Assembly: GCF_017741815.1 (NCBI RefSeq)
Contig: NZ_JAGHMF010000014.1
Coordinates: 218,191-282,190 of the forward strand
From: Rhizobium sp. 16-488-2b
GTDB lineage: Bacteria; Pseudomonadota; Alphaproteobacteria; Rhizobiales; Rhizobiaceae
Length of the DNA stretch: 64,000 nucleotides
Direction of reading: 5' to 3'
Shown here piece after piece: positions 41,396 to 51,164 of the stretch (the stretch's first letter is position 1; each line of letters opens with the position of its first letter). A program made the position numbers and the translations under genes. A model generated the notes under the pieces. That model did no database searches. It was not told the origin of the DNA and worked only from the letters and a program-made list of their open reading frames with translations.

Positions 41396-42465
41396 ATAAG
41401 CGACCCTTCGATTTTCAGGTTGTACGTGAATGTTCCGGAGCTAGGCAGGAGGCGGAATGCGTTGCGCGCCGTGGCCTGGTTCCTTCTCCCAAAGACGTGA
41501 GAGAGATAGATATTGGCTGGATCCTGCCCGCCCCCTCGGCAGAGAACCTGCATATATTCTGCGGTGTTAAACCGGCTGACTAGAACGTCAACATTTCCCC
41601 CGTCGTTTGCGTTTGGGTTCGACGAAGCGACAATCTGTAGACCTGGCGCGTTCGCCGCAACGCCGCCATTCGTGGTGGATGAGGAAACGAAGTATTGGTA
41701 TGTATAGTCGCTCACACCGCCGTCATAGTTGCTTCCGTTATTGGTGCTGGTCTGCATGGTAATCGCAACCCCAGACGCCGAGGCATACATCGTCCCGGTA
41801 ATGCGGAAACGTGCGTAAGCCCCAAGGTTCGTGAGCGCGAAGGAAGAAGCACCCGCCCCACTAAACACACCACCCTGCACCGGCTCCCACACCACCGGCT
41901 TAACCTTCAGGAAGAAGTTCGAGCCATCACAGATGATCTGCGCGATCGAACCGTTTGGGATGACCCATGTAGCGAGCCCGTTGATCGTCTCGGTCCCGTT
42001 GGGATCGATCGTAACGGGACCGCCATCCGTAACGACTTCCAGCAGCCACCCGTTGCCTAGGGACCCCGCAGCTGCAAGGGCCAAAGTGGCTGCAGCTGTG
42101 AAGCGGATCGTGGCACCAGCATCGGCGGCGACAGCCGTATAACCTGCGTTTTTTGAAGCGAAGACAGATTTTGGCGCCTTTGCGGCGAGGGCATCGTCGG
42201 ACAACGATGCTCCGAACGTCAACTTTCCTGTCGCGACGTCCAGCGTTGAAATCAGGGTGTCGTTCGTGCCGTCATAAAGATAGCGCTTCAGCTTTCCAGC
42301 TGTCGCATTCGACAGCCACTCTGTACCCGCCTCCGCGTATGGGGGTCGCGACGAGCCGCTATGCGAACTTAGAAGAGCGTCGAGGCTCTCGTCTACCCTC
42401 TGAGAATACAGGGTAGGCCCGACCGGGCCATTCAGTGGCACACTCCAGCTTGCTGCTTGGCTCAT
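41392..42465 (-). CDS. Tail fibre / receptor-binding protein
   Basis: 357 residues, rich in Ala, Ser, Thr and Gly with low charge. An N-terminal virion-attachment part (QAASWSVPLNGPVGPTLYSQ) precedes a repeat-like beta region (ATGKLTFGASLSDDALAAKA, TAAATLALAAAGSLGNGWLL) and a C-terminal variable beta domain. It overlaps protein J by 4 nt and follows it, as fibre genes do. It probably recognises the host surface polysaccharide or LPS. Confidence 0.7.
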   Translation of the reverse strand: MSQAASWSVPLNGPVGPTLYSQRVDESLDALLSSHSGSSRPPYAEAGTEWLSNATAGKLKRYLYDGTNDTLISTLDVATGKLTFGASLSDDALAAKAPKSVFASKNAGYTAVAADAGATIRFTAAATLALAAAGSLGNGWLLEVVTDGGPVTIDPNGTETINGLATWVIPNGSIAQIICDGSNFFLKVKPVVWEPVQGGVFSGAGASSFALTNLGAYARFRITGTMYASASGVAITMQTSTNNGSNYDGGVSDYTYQYFVSSSTTNGGVAANAPGLQIVASSNPNANDGGNVDVLVSRFNTAEYMQVLCRGGGQDPANIYLSHVFGRRNQATARNAFRLLPSSGTFTYNLKIEGSLI

Positions 42466-45400
42466 TGTACGATTCCATAACCTTTTGCGACGAAGTCGAG
42501 CGTGCGGGAGATGTTCCCGCCCGCGGCGTTCTTGAATGCGATGGTGAATCCGGCCTCGGTCTTGCCGGTGATGGTGTAGTAATCGCCGGTCGCCAGCCCT
42601 TGCGCGGCGATCGAGATGCCTTGCAGGTGCTTGAAGGCGGGCGAGAACGGAACGGCGAGGCCTCCGCTCGGGATGACGATGTCATTGCCGGCAATGACGC
42701 GATCCGGCATGTCCACCGTCACGACTATGCTTTCGACGACCGGTGTGACGTCGGCCTGCTTGCTTTCCAGCACCGCGCGGAAACGGTACGCCCTGCCCGA
42801 AAGGTCACCTGCGATGAATGGCATCCAGTCTGACCACACCGGCGAGAGCGCCGGATTATCATCCGTCACCGAAACCAGCATACGGACATCCCAAAGGCTT
42901 CCGACGCCGCCAAAGAAGTCCTCGCGAGCGAAGATGTCAGGCAAGGCGAAGACGTCATCGCTTGACCACTCGCCGAAAGCGTTGATCTGCGCCGACACCC
43001 GCGAGGTGTAGACATCACCGAGATCGATGACGTCTTCGAAGTCGTACGTTCCGGAGGCCAAATAGCCGCCCTCGGACAGGAAGAAGTCGGCAACCTCGAA
43101 GAAGTCCGTCCGGGCGAACACATCGCCCATGACATCGAGGCGGAGCGCCGTACCGTCGAAGTAAACATCGGTCTTGACGCCCGCGAACGGAGCATTTTCC
43201 TCGCGCTCCTCAACCGCGTTGAAAGCGGTCAGCCCGTCGATCGTACTCACGATGATCGCTGGATTCCGAGACTGGAGGCCCGAATAGCTGATCGCCTTGA
43301 CCAGATAGACGCCCTTCAGCGGCGGAACCTGCGCCTGCGCGGTCGTGACGATGGAGCGCAGCACCAGGGCGGATTGCCATGTCACCAGCGCCGACGCGAC
43401 GGGCGAATAGCGCAGCTCGTAATGCGATATCCCCGTTTCCGGCGGTATTGCATCCCATTGCAGCGTCGCAAGGTCGCCTGTGACGTTGATCACGAAGCCG
43501 GTGACATCGGCCGGCTCGGTGGCGAAGATCGCCGCGTTGACGACATCCGTCAGCCAGCCCGAGAGCTGGCCGTTGGTGAATATCGCACGGACGCGGAAAT
43601 CATAGGCGCCGGCTGGCATGTCGCGGATTTCCGTCCGTGGAGACGATGGCGATTCACCGGCCACCCAAAGACCAGTGCCTTTGGATGCGTACTGGACGAT
43701 GTAACTCTGCACCCGCCCGACGCTTGGAGCCTGCCACGACAGCGCGAGGGCTGACGTCGGCGGCGATGTGCTCCAAATGCTCTCTGTGTAGGAGAGGCCA
43801 GTCGGAGCGTAAGCCCGATAATCCACTAACGGCGGGATGCCAGTCTCGAACGGCGGGATATCACCCTTGTCGGCCAACAGGATGCCAGGCGCGTCATCGA
43901 CCAGCTCGATCTTTGCAGACAAATCAGACTGCGCCGTGATGCCCTTGACGCGAAGGACAACACTCTCGAGACCGTTCTCACCGAACAGCGCAAGGTCGCC
44001 TCGCATCGGAAGCGCCCCAGAGCCGACAAGCGTGAACGTTTTGAAGTCACCGTCGATCCCGGCGACCTGCCTGACCACGCTAGAACCGTCCTCAAGACGG
44101 AAGCGGATCGAATAGGTCTTGCCACTCTCCATCGGGAACGTGTCATCGATGACGACTGTGTCCGGCGATGAACTGACATACGAGACGCGCCCCGCGCCGA
44201 GACCCCAGAGGACCGTGTCGTGGTTGACGCGAACACGGTCACCGCGCGTGCAGACGAGGTTCTCGAAGTCGGTTGAGAGCGAGTAGGATTCGCGCTGCAA
44301 ACGGAGCTGGGCCAGATGGTACCGGCCATGCTTCCAGATCAGATCTTTGTCGACAACGCCTGGGAAATCGAGGCCTTCGAATTTGGTGGCGTTGGCTTCT
44401 GTATAGCCATCGTCATAGACGACGCGCTCGTCGTTCAGGTATCCGTTCGCCTTGTTGATGAAGGAGACGCGGAAGCCGTGCGGCAGATCAGCATATGCTC
44501 GGGTGGATGAGAACTCCCATGAATTGCGAGGCGTAAAGTGCTGAACAATCGGGCTGTCTTCGACATCCCACACCACACCCCACTTGCCATCACGAAGTGA
44601 AACTGCAGCCCTGCCCGCTGCTGCGATCTGCTGCAGCTGGTCGAACACCGACTGCTGGCTAGTGGCGACGATATCGAAGGTGAACCCCTTAGAGGCGCAG
44701 TAGTTGTGCCACTCTTGGATGCCAGCTAGATCGATCAATGCATCCGCTACCGGGCGGGCGTTCGCGTTGCCCTGAAGGACATGACGAAAATGGTCGGCCG
44801 GGTTGCTGGTGATTTGGTTGCTCACCCACGACGAGCCGCTCCACGCGCGGATGCGGGGCTTCGCAATCAGGTTCAGCTTGTCAACGACACCAGATAGCTC
44901 GTTCGTCGCCTTGATCCGCATCGCGATGACGGAAAGCGGCTTACTGAAGTTGATAGCGGGAACCTGCCGGCGGCCACGGAGAGCGGAGAAGTAGACCGCC
45001 TCGGAAACCTGATCGTCGACGAACGGATTGTCAGGCGTCGACTTCCTCACGCGAACGTCATACTTCCCCGACGGGACCGACCAGGCCACAGTACGGCGAA
45101 CCGCCTGTGTGGAATTAGCCGTCAGAGAGACGGATCCACCAGACACCCAAACACCGGAGTCGGCGACGGCATACTGAACCTCAACGCCGACGGTGTAATT
45201 GACCTTCTCACCGTTCGAGCTGCGAAGCTGATAGACACCGTTCGGAAAGGCGATGTCGACCGAGATCTCCTGCACCTTGTCCGCAGTGGTGCGGGTCGTC
45301 CAGCTGTCGGCGAACTCCATGAGAACGGAGACGTCTTCTTCGTAGACCGGCTGCGTGTAGAGCGTCGGCGGCGTGGCGATGTGATCTTCGATCACCTCCA

Positions 45401-46139
45401 TCGTGACGCCATCGAACTTGCTGATAGGCGTCTCACCAATCTTGATGTCGGACATCGAGACCGGGCCATAGCCAACGCAGAAGAGCATCCGGAGATACTG
45501 GTCGTCACCAATGATCTCGGTGTACGGGCCGGCCGCATAGGGTGGCGAAATACGATGTGTACCAAAGATCGTGGGAACGGCGCCGTACTGCGTAGCCTCG
45601 TTCTGCGCCCCGCCGATCGAATAGAGCGTCTTGGTGTTATCGACCTGATTGACCGGCTTGGGCGGCGGGAACAGCGCGTTCACGATCATCGAGCCAGCCA
45701 TGGACAGGCCAGCGCCGATGAGACCGGTAGCCACGCTGAATGCGGTCGTGCCGGCAGCGAAGAACGCACCAGCGATGTACGGCGCGACGACGGCCGCCAC
45801 GAGCGCAACGATCGCGCCGAGGATCTTGCCGATAGCCTTGCCTCGCGGCACGGCAACGATATTGACGGTCACGCCAGACTTGGCGCGGAGGCGCGACCAG
45901 TTGGCGCGCGGAATCTTGTGGCCATTCAGCGAGACGACCAGCGCTGACTTCTCTGGATGGAGGCCGGCGTGCGCAGCGCACTTCTCGATCATCTCGCCGA
46001 CGGTCAGGCCGGCCGGTACGCGGAAATGCTTCTTGTCCTGACGGAATGGCGACGGGCGGATATAGACATCGACCAGATCGGCAGGCGCAATGATCTCTCC
46101 GACGTGGCTGTGCGCCACGACACTCCGTGCAATCTGCAT
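42462..46139 (-). CDS. Tail tip protein J (host-specificity, central fibre)
   Basis: 1225 residues with a lambda J-like layout. The N-terminal segment includes a hydrophobic region (KILGAIVALVAAVVAPYIAG) around residues 105-160. A large beta-rich body with tail-tip hub features follows (YGAVPTIFGTHRISPPYAAG, LRMLFCVGYGPV). Fibronectin type III-like repeats appear around residues 760-960 (PPTSALALSWQAPS, YIVQYAS). The distal part carries internal DVFA/DFFE repeat strings. It follows the NlpC/P60 gene, as K precedes J. It forms the tail tip and contacts the host. Confidence 0.85.
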   Translation of the reverse strand: MQIARSVVAHSHVGEIIAPADLVDVYIRPSPFRQDKKHFRVPAGLTVGEMIEKCAAHAGLHPEKSALVVSLNGHKIPRANWSRLRAKSGVTVNIVAVPRGKAIGKILGAIVALVAAVVAPYIAGAFFAAGTTAFSVATGLIGAGLSMAGSMIVNALFPPPKPVNQVDNTKTLYSIGGAQNEATQYGAVPTIFGTHRISPPYAAGPYTEIIGDDQYLRMLFCVGYGPVSMSDIKIGETPISKFDGVTMEVIEDHIATPPTLYTQPVYEEDVSVLMEFADSWTTRTTADKVQEISVDIAFPNGVYQLRSSNGEKVNYTVGVEVQYAVADSGVWVSGGSVSLTANSTQAVRRTVAWSVPSGKYDVRVRKSTPDNPFVDDQVSEAVYFSALRGRRQVPAINFSKPLSVIAMRIKATNELSGVVDKLNLIAKPRIRAWSGSSWVSNQITSNPADHFRHVLQGNANARPVADALIDLAGIQEWHNYCASKGFTFDIVATSQQSVFDQLQQIAAAGRAAVSLRDGKWGVVWDVEDSPIVQHFTPRNSWEFSSTRAYADLPHGFRVSFINKANGYLNDERVVYDDGYTEANATKFEGLDFPGVVDKDLIWKHGRYHLAQLRLQRESYSLSTDFENLVCTRGDRVRVNHDTVLWGLGAGRVSYVSSSPDTVVIDDTFPMESGKTYSIRFRLEDGSSVVRQVAGIDGDFKTFTLVGSGALPMRGDLALFGENGLESVVLRVKGITAQSDLSAKIELVDDAPGILLADKGDIPPFETGIPPLVDYRAYAPTGLSYTESIWSTSPPTSALALSWQAPSVGRVQSYIVQYASKGTGLWVAGESPSSPRTEIRDMPAGAYDFRVRAIFTNGQLSGWLTDVVNAAIFATEPADVTGFVINVTGDLATLQWDAIPPETGISHYELRYSPVASALVTWQSALVLRSIVTTAQAQVPPLKGVYLVKAISYSGLQSRNPAIIVSTIDGLTAFNAVEEREENAPFAGVKTDVYFDGTALRLDVMGDVFARTDFFEVADFFLSEGGYLASGTYDFEDVIDLGDVYTSRVSAQINAFGEWSSDDVFALPDIFAREDFFGGVGSLWDVRMLVSVTDDNPALSPVWSDWMPFIAGDLSGRAYRFRAVLESKQADVTPVVESIVVTVDMPDRVIAGNDIVIPSGGLAVPFSPAFKHLQGISIAAQGLATGDYYTITGKTEAGFTIAFKNAAGGNISRTLDFVAKGYGIVQ

Positions 46140-46154
46140 GTGGGAACCGCCTGT

Positions 46155-46568
46155 TTACGCCGGCGGCGAACCGTCGGTCTTCAATCTGAAATATCCGGCG
46201 ATGCGAGATCGCAGCCGTATGTCGTCTAGCCGCACCACGACTGAGGGCTCTGGGCCCTCGCTGTGCAGCATCTTGCCAGCGCCAAGGAAAACACCGACGT
46301 GGGTGTTGAATCGCCCTGCCCGCAGCAGGACACCATCGCCTGGCTGCGGATCATCGACCTGATCCCATAGTCGCTCGATCTCCACGTCGATGAGCGGGCC
46401 GATATCCTTGCGATGGAACTCGCGTTCCTGCATCTCGCTCGAATAGGAAGGAATCGGCGTGCCGAGCTCGTCTCGGTAGTAGAGGAACAGCAGCCCCCAG
46501 CAGTCCGCGCCAGCGTAGTCACGACCGTGGGGCACATAGGGAATGCCAACAAACCTTTGCAGCGACAT
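46155..46568 (-). CDS. NlpC/P60 tail-tip peptidase (lambda K-like)
   Basis: 137 residues. The catalytic cysteine is in YAGADCWGLLFLYYRDELG and the histidine in AGRFNTHVGVFLGAG, the C-H pair of NlpC/P60 cysteine peptidases. The protein is the single domain without the N-terminal JAB domain of lambda K. It overlaps the DUF1833 stop by one base. It is expected to cut peptidoglycan or process the tail tip during DNA entry. Confidence 0.88.
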   Translation of the reverse strand: MSLQRFVGIPYVPHGRDYAGADCWGLLFLYYRDELGTPIPSYSSEMQEREFHRKDIGPLIDVEIERLWDQVDDPQPGDGVLLRAGRFNTHVGVFLGAGKMLHSEGPEPSVVVRLDDIRLRSRIAGYFRLKTDGSPPA

Positions 46569-47071
46569 CAGAACAGTCCCGGAAATGCGCCTGGCGTGAA
46601 AAGCCCGGCAGGATAAGGCTCGCTGATGAGCGCGTCAGCGACCAACGTCGCCGAGATCGAACCTTCGTTGATGGTCACGTCTCCCAACTGCAAGGCCGGC
46701 ATGACGAGTTCGACCTGGTTCAAATCTGAAGCCAGAACGATCTCGACCAGCACATCGGCAGGCGTCGATATTGAGCGCAACAGCGCGACCAGCGATCGGT
46801 CGGTGTTGTCCATAGTCAGGATAACCCGTGGCGGGCTATCACTCTTGTCGTCCGGAAGAGTGAACTCGAACGGCAAGTATAGATGCTGGTTGCCACGGCT
46901 CGTCGTGCCATAGATGAGTGGATCCGCCGAGAGGCGCTCAGTGGCGTCGCTCGATAGGTAGATCGGCTCAGGGATTTCCTCGTGTGTCACCGTGAGGAGG
47001 CAGACGACGACTTCGTCCGTCTCCTGCGCGTTGGCCGCCGAGATGAAGTTCGATGAGACTGTCCGGCTCAC
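46568..47071 (-). CDS. DUF1833 minor tail protein (lambda L-like position)
   Basis: 167 residues matching DUF1833: an acidic beta-rich fold with DEVVVCLLTVTHEEIPEPIY, then LPFEFTLPDDKSDSPPRVIL and TMDNTDRSLVALLRS. The family occurs between the M-like and K-like tail genes in siphoviruses. It overlaps both neighbours by 1-4 nt. It is likely a tail-tip hub component joining the tape measure end to J. Confidence 0.8.
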   Translation of the reverse strand: MSRTVSSNFISAANAQETDEVVVCLLTVTHEEIPEPIYLSSDATERLSADPLIYGTTSRGNQHLYLPFEFTLPDDKSDSPPRVILTMDNTDRSLVALLRSISTPADVLVEIVLASDLNQVELVMPALQLGDVTINEGSISATLVADALISEPYPAGLFTPGAFPGLF

Positions 47072-47418
47072 GGTAGCACCTCGAGCGTAATCGCCACCTG
47101 CCAGAGGTTGGCATCGAGCGTCGCCTTAGGCGGTTCTTTAAACCGCACCAGCAGGTTCGGGCCGCCAAGCCGGTCTGGGAACCAGAAGGCCTTGGCGCCG
47201 TCGCTAACGTCTTCCGACCGAAACCGCAGGAACGCGCGATACTGGTCATAGGTCATGACCATCGTGCCGGTCTGATCCCAGACGTTCGCGGTAGTGCGTC
47301 GTCGGGCCTTTGCGGGCCCGATCGACACTTCGGAATAGATGACGTTATCAGGCAGCGTTTCCTGATATGACGCCACGGTGAACCGCTTAGGCAGGCTGTC
47401 TGGCCAGATTGCTGTCAT
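47068..47418 (-). CDS. Minor tail protein (lambda M-like)
   Basis: 116 residues, beta-rich: WPDSLPKRFTVASYQETLPD, TMVMTYDQYRAFLRFRSEDV and a terminal NLWQVAITLEVLP strand. Position directly after the tape measure, size and fold pattern match phage distal-tail proteins of the M/GTA gp type. It overlaps the tape-measure stop by 4 nt. Probably a distal tail ring. Confidence 0.78.
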   Translation of the reverse strand: MTAIWPDSLPKRFTVASYQETLPDNVIYSEVSIGPAKARRRTTANVWDQTGTMVMTYDQYRAFLRFRSEDVSDGAKAFWFPDRLGGPNLLVRFKEPPKATLDANLWQVAITLEVLP

Positions 47419-50400
47419 CGTCTAGCTAGTCCTGTTTTCAAGCCGAACTGCGACTGTACGGCGCCGCGAGACCGCGAGCCGGGCTGGTTCATCTTGTCGG
47501 CAACCATGTCGTCGATGACCACGTCGATAGCCTGGCCGGATGACGTCTTGCGCTTGGTCTGGGAGACCTGCGAGCCGTTCTTGTTGATCACGTTGATCTC
47601 GACGTCACCACGGCCAAAGCCGCCAGATGGGGCGAGAGTTGGCGCGACAATGCCGCCCTTCGCGAGGTGAGCGACTGAGCCGGAGTTGATCGCCTCAAGC
47701 AGCCGGCGGTTCTTTCTCGTCGACGCTGCGTTGACGACGAACTCGCCATTCGACAACATCGCGGGGATGCTGTCGCTGGTCGGCCCGCCCTCGCCCGATA
47801 CGTGGCCACCGTCCGCAAGCCCGAGGAATGCGCCGAACGTGGTGTTCGGCTTCCACGACGGGCTGAATAGCGACGACCAGTTGAACCCGCTGGCAGCACC
47901 GGCGAGCTGACCCCAGCCACCACCGCTTCCGGCAGAACTCAGGCTGTTGCCAAGCTGGCCAAGACCCGAGCCGAACTGACCAAGTCCTTGCGTCGCGGTC
48001 CCGGCCGTCTCCGCCACCTTGCCTAGCGACGAAGCCGCATCAGTTGCCCGGCGGGCTTGGACGTCCATCGCATCGACCCAGCTCTTGCCAACACCGTTGC
48101 TGAGGTTGCCCGAAAGCATCTCAAGCTGCTGCTGACCACCAACAAGGCGGGTAGCGCCGGTAGCGAAACCGACATGGCCGCCGGACTGGCTTGCGCCGAG
48201 ACCGCGGCTCTGCACGAGCACGTCACCCTTGAGGATCTGGCTCGGGTCAATCTTCGTTCCCCAATTCAGGAACGAATTGGCCACGTTCGAGCCGCTTCCG
48301 CTGACGCCTACTTGCTCCAGCGAGGAGTTGACGAAGGCGGCACACCAAGCTGTTTGAGCCGCATTCAGATCAACGCCGCCCTGCTTTAGGAAGGAATTGA
48401 TCGATGATGCATTGCTTGTCTCGTTCTGGCCGAGGAGCGAGAATGCTTTGTCGACCGCGCCGCTTGCAGTGGACGTCACAGCGGTGCTGGTCGTTGTTGC
48501 CTTGCCGCTCCCGCCACCGAAAAGGCTGCCAATGAGACCGCCGAGGCCGCCGCCATTGCTGGCCGCAGCTTTGCCCGATCCACTGTCGAGAAACGCGTTG
48601 ATGATCTGATCGAAGAGCTTGTCCCAGATCTTCGCGACCTGGTTCATGAGCGCATTCTCGATCGAGTCCGCGAACGCTTTCCCGATGTCGCCGCCATTGT
48701 TCAGCAGCGAGGTCCGGAAATCCGTCGCGAAATCCTTCAGATCACTGCGAAGTTCATCAGTCCGCAGCGACCGCCTAATCTGGCCCGCCTCTGCGCTTCC
48801 AAGATCCTCCGGCAGGCCATATTGGCGCTGCATCGTGATGATCTGTTGGTCTTCCTTGGAAAGCGAGTTGAAGCGCTGCTGCTGCAAAAGATCCTGTGAC
48901 AGCTTAGCCTTTGCCAGCGTCTCGGAATACTGCTTGTAGAGCTCGACCTTCTTCTCGATCTCCTTGCGCTGGGCCTCAGAGAGCGAGCGCCCTTTGTCCT
49001 CGGACTGCTGCATGAGGTCCAAGGCGAAGCGCGCGGCGTCAGCCTCGACGCCATACTTGCCGAGCAGTTCGATTTCCTGCTGCACCTGGCCGATGCGGTC
49101 GCTAGCCGACTTGATCAGGTCGCGATAGGCATTTGCCGCCTTGGTTGCGGCAGTCTCGGCCTTGGCAATCTCCTTATCGGGCTCCTCGCCGAGCTGGATC
49201 GGCTTAGCGGTCGGCGTCGGAACGGGAACCGGCACACCGTTACCGGTGTCTATTGTTGGGTTCCTATTGTCTTCCTGCTGCTTCATGTACCGATCGATTT
49301 CATTCGGATCGGTTATGAGCTTGCCGTTGTCGGAGAACACCGGGCCAAGCGTCCCTAGTGTCGGAAGCTTGCTCTTGGCGAAATTCTCGTTGAACAGAGG
49401 GCCGTTTTTCAGCCTAGTGGCTGCATCAGCCACGCCGTTTACGGAAGTTGCGAGGCCGTCGAACGTCTTCGCGAACTCAGCAATTGCAGGAACGCCAGTT
49501 TGGATCGCAAGGTCGGCAAGCGCCTTCTGCACGGTGCGTGCCTGCTCAGCAGTCGCTGTGCCGTCGGCAATTCCCTTCGTCAGATCATTGAACGACTTTT
49601 GAAGCGCGTTAATCGCCTCGGCGTCGCCACCGGCGGCCTCAATCTGTGATCGAACATCAACGAAGGCGACTTTGACATCACCAACCGTCTTGCGGAGGTC
49701 AGACCACTGCTGATTGGCTGCCGCTGCGGCCGCGTCCTTCTGCTCTTTCGTATCAAGCAGCTTTTGACGCTCGTCGGCGTATTTCTTGAGCTCAGGAAGC
49801 GCATCACCCCATTTCGAGGCGACTGTCTGGATAAGCTCTGCCTCTTTCTTGAGGGCTTCTTCTGACTGTTCACCACCGGAGGCGACAGACGAAAAATACT
49901 GTATCGCGGCAGCGCTTCCGGCGACCAGCGCTATGGTGGCAAGTGATATCGGGCTTACCAAAGAGCCGAACGCTGCTGCCAGTCCTGCGACCGCGCTTTT
50001 GCCGTTTCCGAACGTCGATAGGACGGACGAAAGCTGCGTACCCTGCTGCAGCGCAATCTGCAGGGGGCTCATCCCCATAGCAGACGTTACAGCGATGTCC
50101 TGAAACTGCGCCGCAATGTTGGCGGTCTGGTATGAGCCGCTCCCGCCAGCGCTACGTTGCGCCGGAGTTGCCGCCAGCGCAGCGTTGCGCCCCTTAATTG
50201 CAGCCGTCGAAGCGAGAGCAGCCTGCCGCTCCTTGCTGATTGCAGCTGCCATCTCGCTAGCCGAGATCGCTCCGATCGCATGGGCGCGCCGGATGTCCGT
50301 GACGGCCTGCTTGTAATTGTTGATGGTCGCGAACAGCGGCGAGTAACGAGCACGAAGGCGCTCAAGCTCCTTGCCCTGATCGGCCAGTGCGCCGGTCCAC

Positions 50401-50621
50401 TCCTTCGAGACCTTCGCGCCGATACCGACCACGCCGTTGATACGCGACTGGAGAGCGGAGACAGATCCATCGATCTTGGATCCGGCAGCCGCATACTTTC
50501 GAGCGATCTGGTCGGCCGATGCGCCGACATCAACCGCGAACTTCGCCAAGCCGCGCTGAGCGGCGGACATGTCCGAGCTGACGGTAAAGACTAGATTATT
50601 GTCGTTGTCAGCCATCAGCAC
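47415..50621 (-). CDS. Tail tape measure protein with C-terminal peptidoglycan-hydrolase-like domain
   Basis: 1068 residues. The N-terminal coiled-coil region (MSAAQRGLAKFAVDVGASAD) and a hydrophobic segment (GLAAAFGSLVSPISLATIAL, about 220-245) are tape-measure features; length sets tail length. Around residues 690-840 a TIGR02594/CHAP-like domain is embedded: AVDKAFSLLGQNETS, QTAWCAAFVNSSLEQVGVSG (cysteine about 760) and SGGHVGFATGATRLVGG (histidine about 815). This would help local wall degradation at infection. The rest is glycine/serine-rich with the GGHVSGEGGPTSDSIPAMLS segment common at tape-measure ends. Confidence 0.88.
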   Translation of the reverse strand: MLMADNDNNLVFTVSSDMSAAQRGLAKFAVDVGASADQIARKYAAAGSKIDGSVSALQSRINGVVGIGAKVSKEWTGALADQGKELERLRARYSPLFATINNYKQAVTDIRRAHAIGAISASEMAAAISKERQAALASTAAIKGRNAALAATPAQRSAGGSGSYQTANIAAQFQDIAVTSAMGMSPLQIALQQGTQLSSVLSTFGNGKSAVAGLAAAFGSLVSPISLATIALVAGSAAAIQYFSSVASGGEQSEEALKKEAELIQTVASKWGDALPELKKYADERQKLLDTKEQKDAAAAAANQQWSDLRKTVGDVKVAFVDVRSQIEAAGGDAEAINALQKSFNDLTKGIADGTATAEQARTVQKALADLAIQTGVPAIAEFAKTFDGLATSVNGVADAATRLKNGPLFNENFAKSKLPTLGTLGPVFSDNGKLITDPNEIDRYMKQQEDNRNPTIDTGNGVPVPVPTPTAKPIQLGEEPDKEIAKAETAATKAANAYRDLIKSASDRIGQVQQEIELLGKYGVEADAARFALDLMQQSEDKGRSLSEAQRKEIEKKVELYKQYSETLAKAKLSQDLLQQQRFNSLSKEDQQIITMQRQYGLPEDLGSAEAGQIRRSLRTDELRSDLKDFATDFRTSLLNNGGDIGKAFADSIENALMNQVAKIWDKLFDQIINAFLDSGSGKAAASNGGGLGGLIGSLFGGGSGKATTTSTAVTSTASGAVDKAFSLLGQNETSNASSINSFLKQGGVDLNAAQTAWCAAFVNSSLEQVGVSGSGSNVANSFLNWGTKIDPSQILKGDVLVQSRGLGASQSGGHVGFATGATRLVGGQQQLEMLSGNLSNGVGKSWVDAMDVQARRATDAASSLGKVAETAGTATQGLGQFGSGLGQLGNSLSSAGSGGGWGQLAGAASGFNWSSLFSPSWKPNTTFGAFLGLADGGHVSGEGGPTSDSIPAMLSNGEFVVNAASTRKNRRLLEAINSGSVAHLAKGGIVAPTLAPSGGFGRGDVEINVINKNGSQVSQTKRKTSSGQAIDVVIDDMVADKMNQPGSRSRGAVQSQFGLKTGLARR

Positions 50622-50640
50622 TTCGCCTTAAAATAGAAAA

Positions 50641-50658
50641 GCCCGCGTGGTGGCGGGC
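50641..50658 (-). terminator. Hairpin with T run upstream of the tape measure gene
   Basis: GCCCGC (50641-50646) pairs with GCGGGC (50653-50658). On the minus strand it is followed by TTTTCTATTTT. It sits between the tail chaperone genes and the tape measure, and just upstream of the plus-strand gene at 50672, so it may damp late transcription or protect the moron from antisense transcription. Confidence 0.6.
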
Positions 50659-50671
50659 TAAGGGAGAAAAT

Positions 50672-50962
50672 ATGCTCAAGAGCGTGCTACGCCGTTACAA
50701 GGATGACGGGCAGATCTTGCTCGGCGATCGCGAGATCGATGTGACCTATGAGATCACGGTGACTGGAAACTCCAACATCCGCAGAGCCGATGGCTTTCTT
50801 GTCGGACTGGAGATCGTCGACTTTCTCGATATGCTGGAATCGCAGACTGAACAGCGCCTGAGGTTAAAAAGCGGGGATGTGGTGGAGTTCGTATTCCTAG
50901 GCGGACAACTACAAGCACCGGCCCGCATCGCCGTGAACACGCCTATGCCTGGCATCGATTAG
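50672..50962 (+). CDS. Plus-strand hypothetical protein inserted in the tail operon
   Basis: 96 residues from ATG 50672 with GGGAGAAAAT upstream. It is opposite to every tail gene. The sequence is a beta-rich small protein: DGQILLGDREIDVTYEITVT, NSNIRRADGFLVGLEIVDFL and RLRLKSGDVVEFVFLGGQLQ. No family recognised. Its 3' end overlaps the convergent tail gene by 20 nt. It looks like a moron independently acquired in a tail-module gap. Confidence 0.62.
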   Translation: MLKSVLRRYKDDGQILLGDREIDVTYEITVTGNSNIRRADGFLVGLEIVDFLDMLESQTEQRLRLKSGDVVEFVFLGGQLQAPARIAVNTPMPGID

Positions 50963-51164
50963 CCACAGCCACCACGTTCTGGTGGGCGTCCCTGACAAAC
51001 AATCGACCGGGACGCGCCCTTTGCAGCGCGCTGCCATCACGTAGGATCAGGGGTTCGGTCGGAATTTCCTCCGCCTCGACCCAATTGTGGACTTCCGCTA
51101 GACGGCGGAACTCTGCCATTCCAACAACAGGTGCGCCGTCTAGTTTAGTCATCGGATCATCCAT
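50943..51164 (-). CDS. Small tail-region phage protein
   Basis: 73 residues from ATG 51164, overlapping the frameshift product's stop by 8 nt; the longer reading to 51260 runs antisense-like and is rejected. Sequence: MTKLDGAPVVGMAEFRRLAE, EEIPTEPLILRDGSALQRAR and a short basic end. Unknown function. Position after the tail chaperones is often held by a third tail-assembly protein. Confidence 0.5.
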   Translation of the reverse strand: MDDPMTKLDGAPVVGMAEFRRLAEVHNWVEAEEIPTEPLILRDGSALQRARPGRLFVRDAHQNVVAVANRCQA

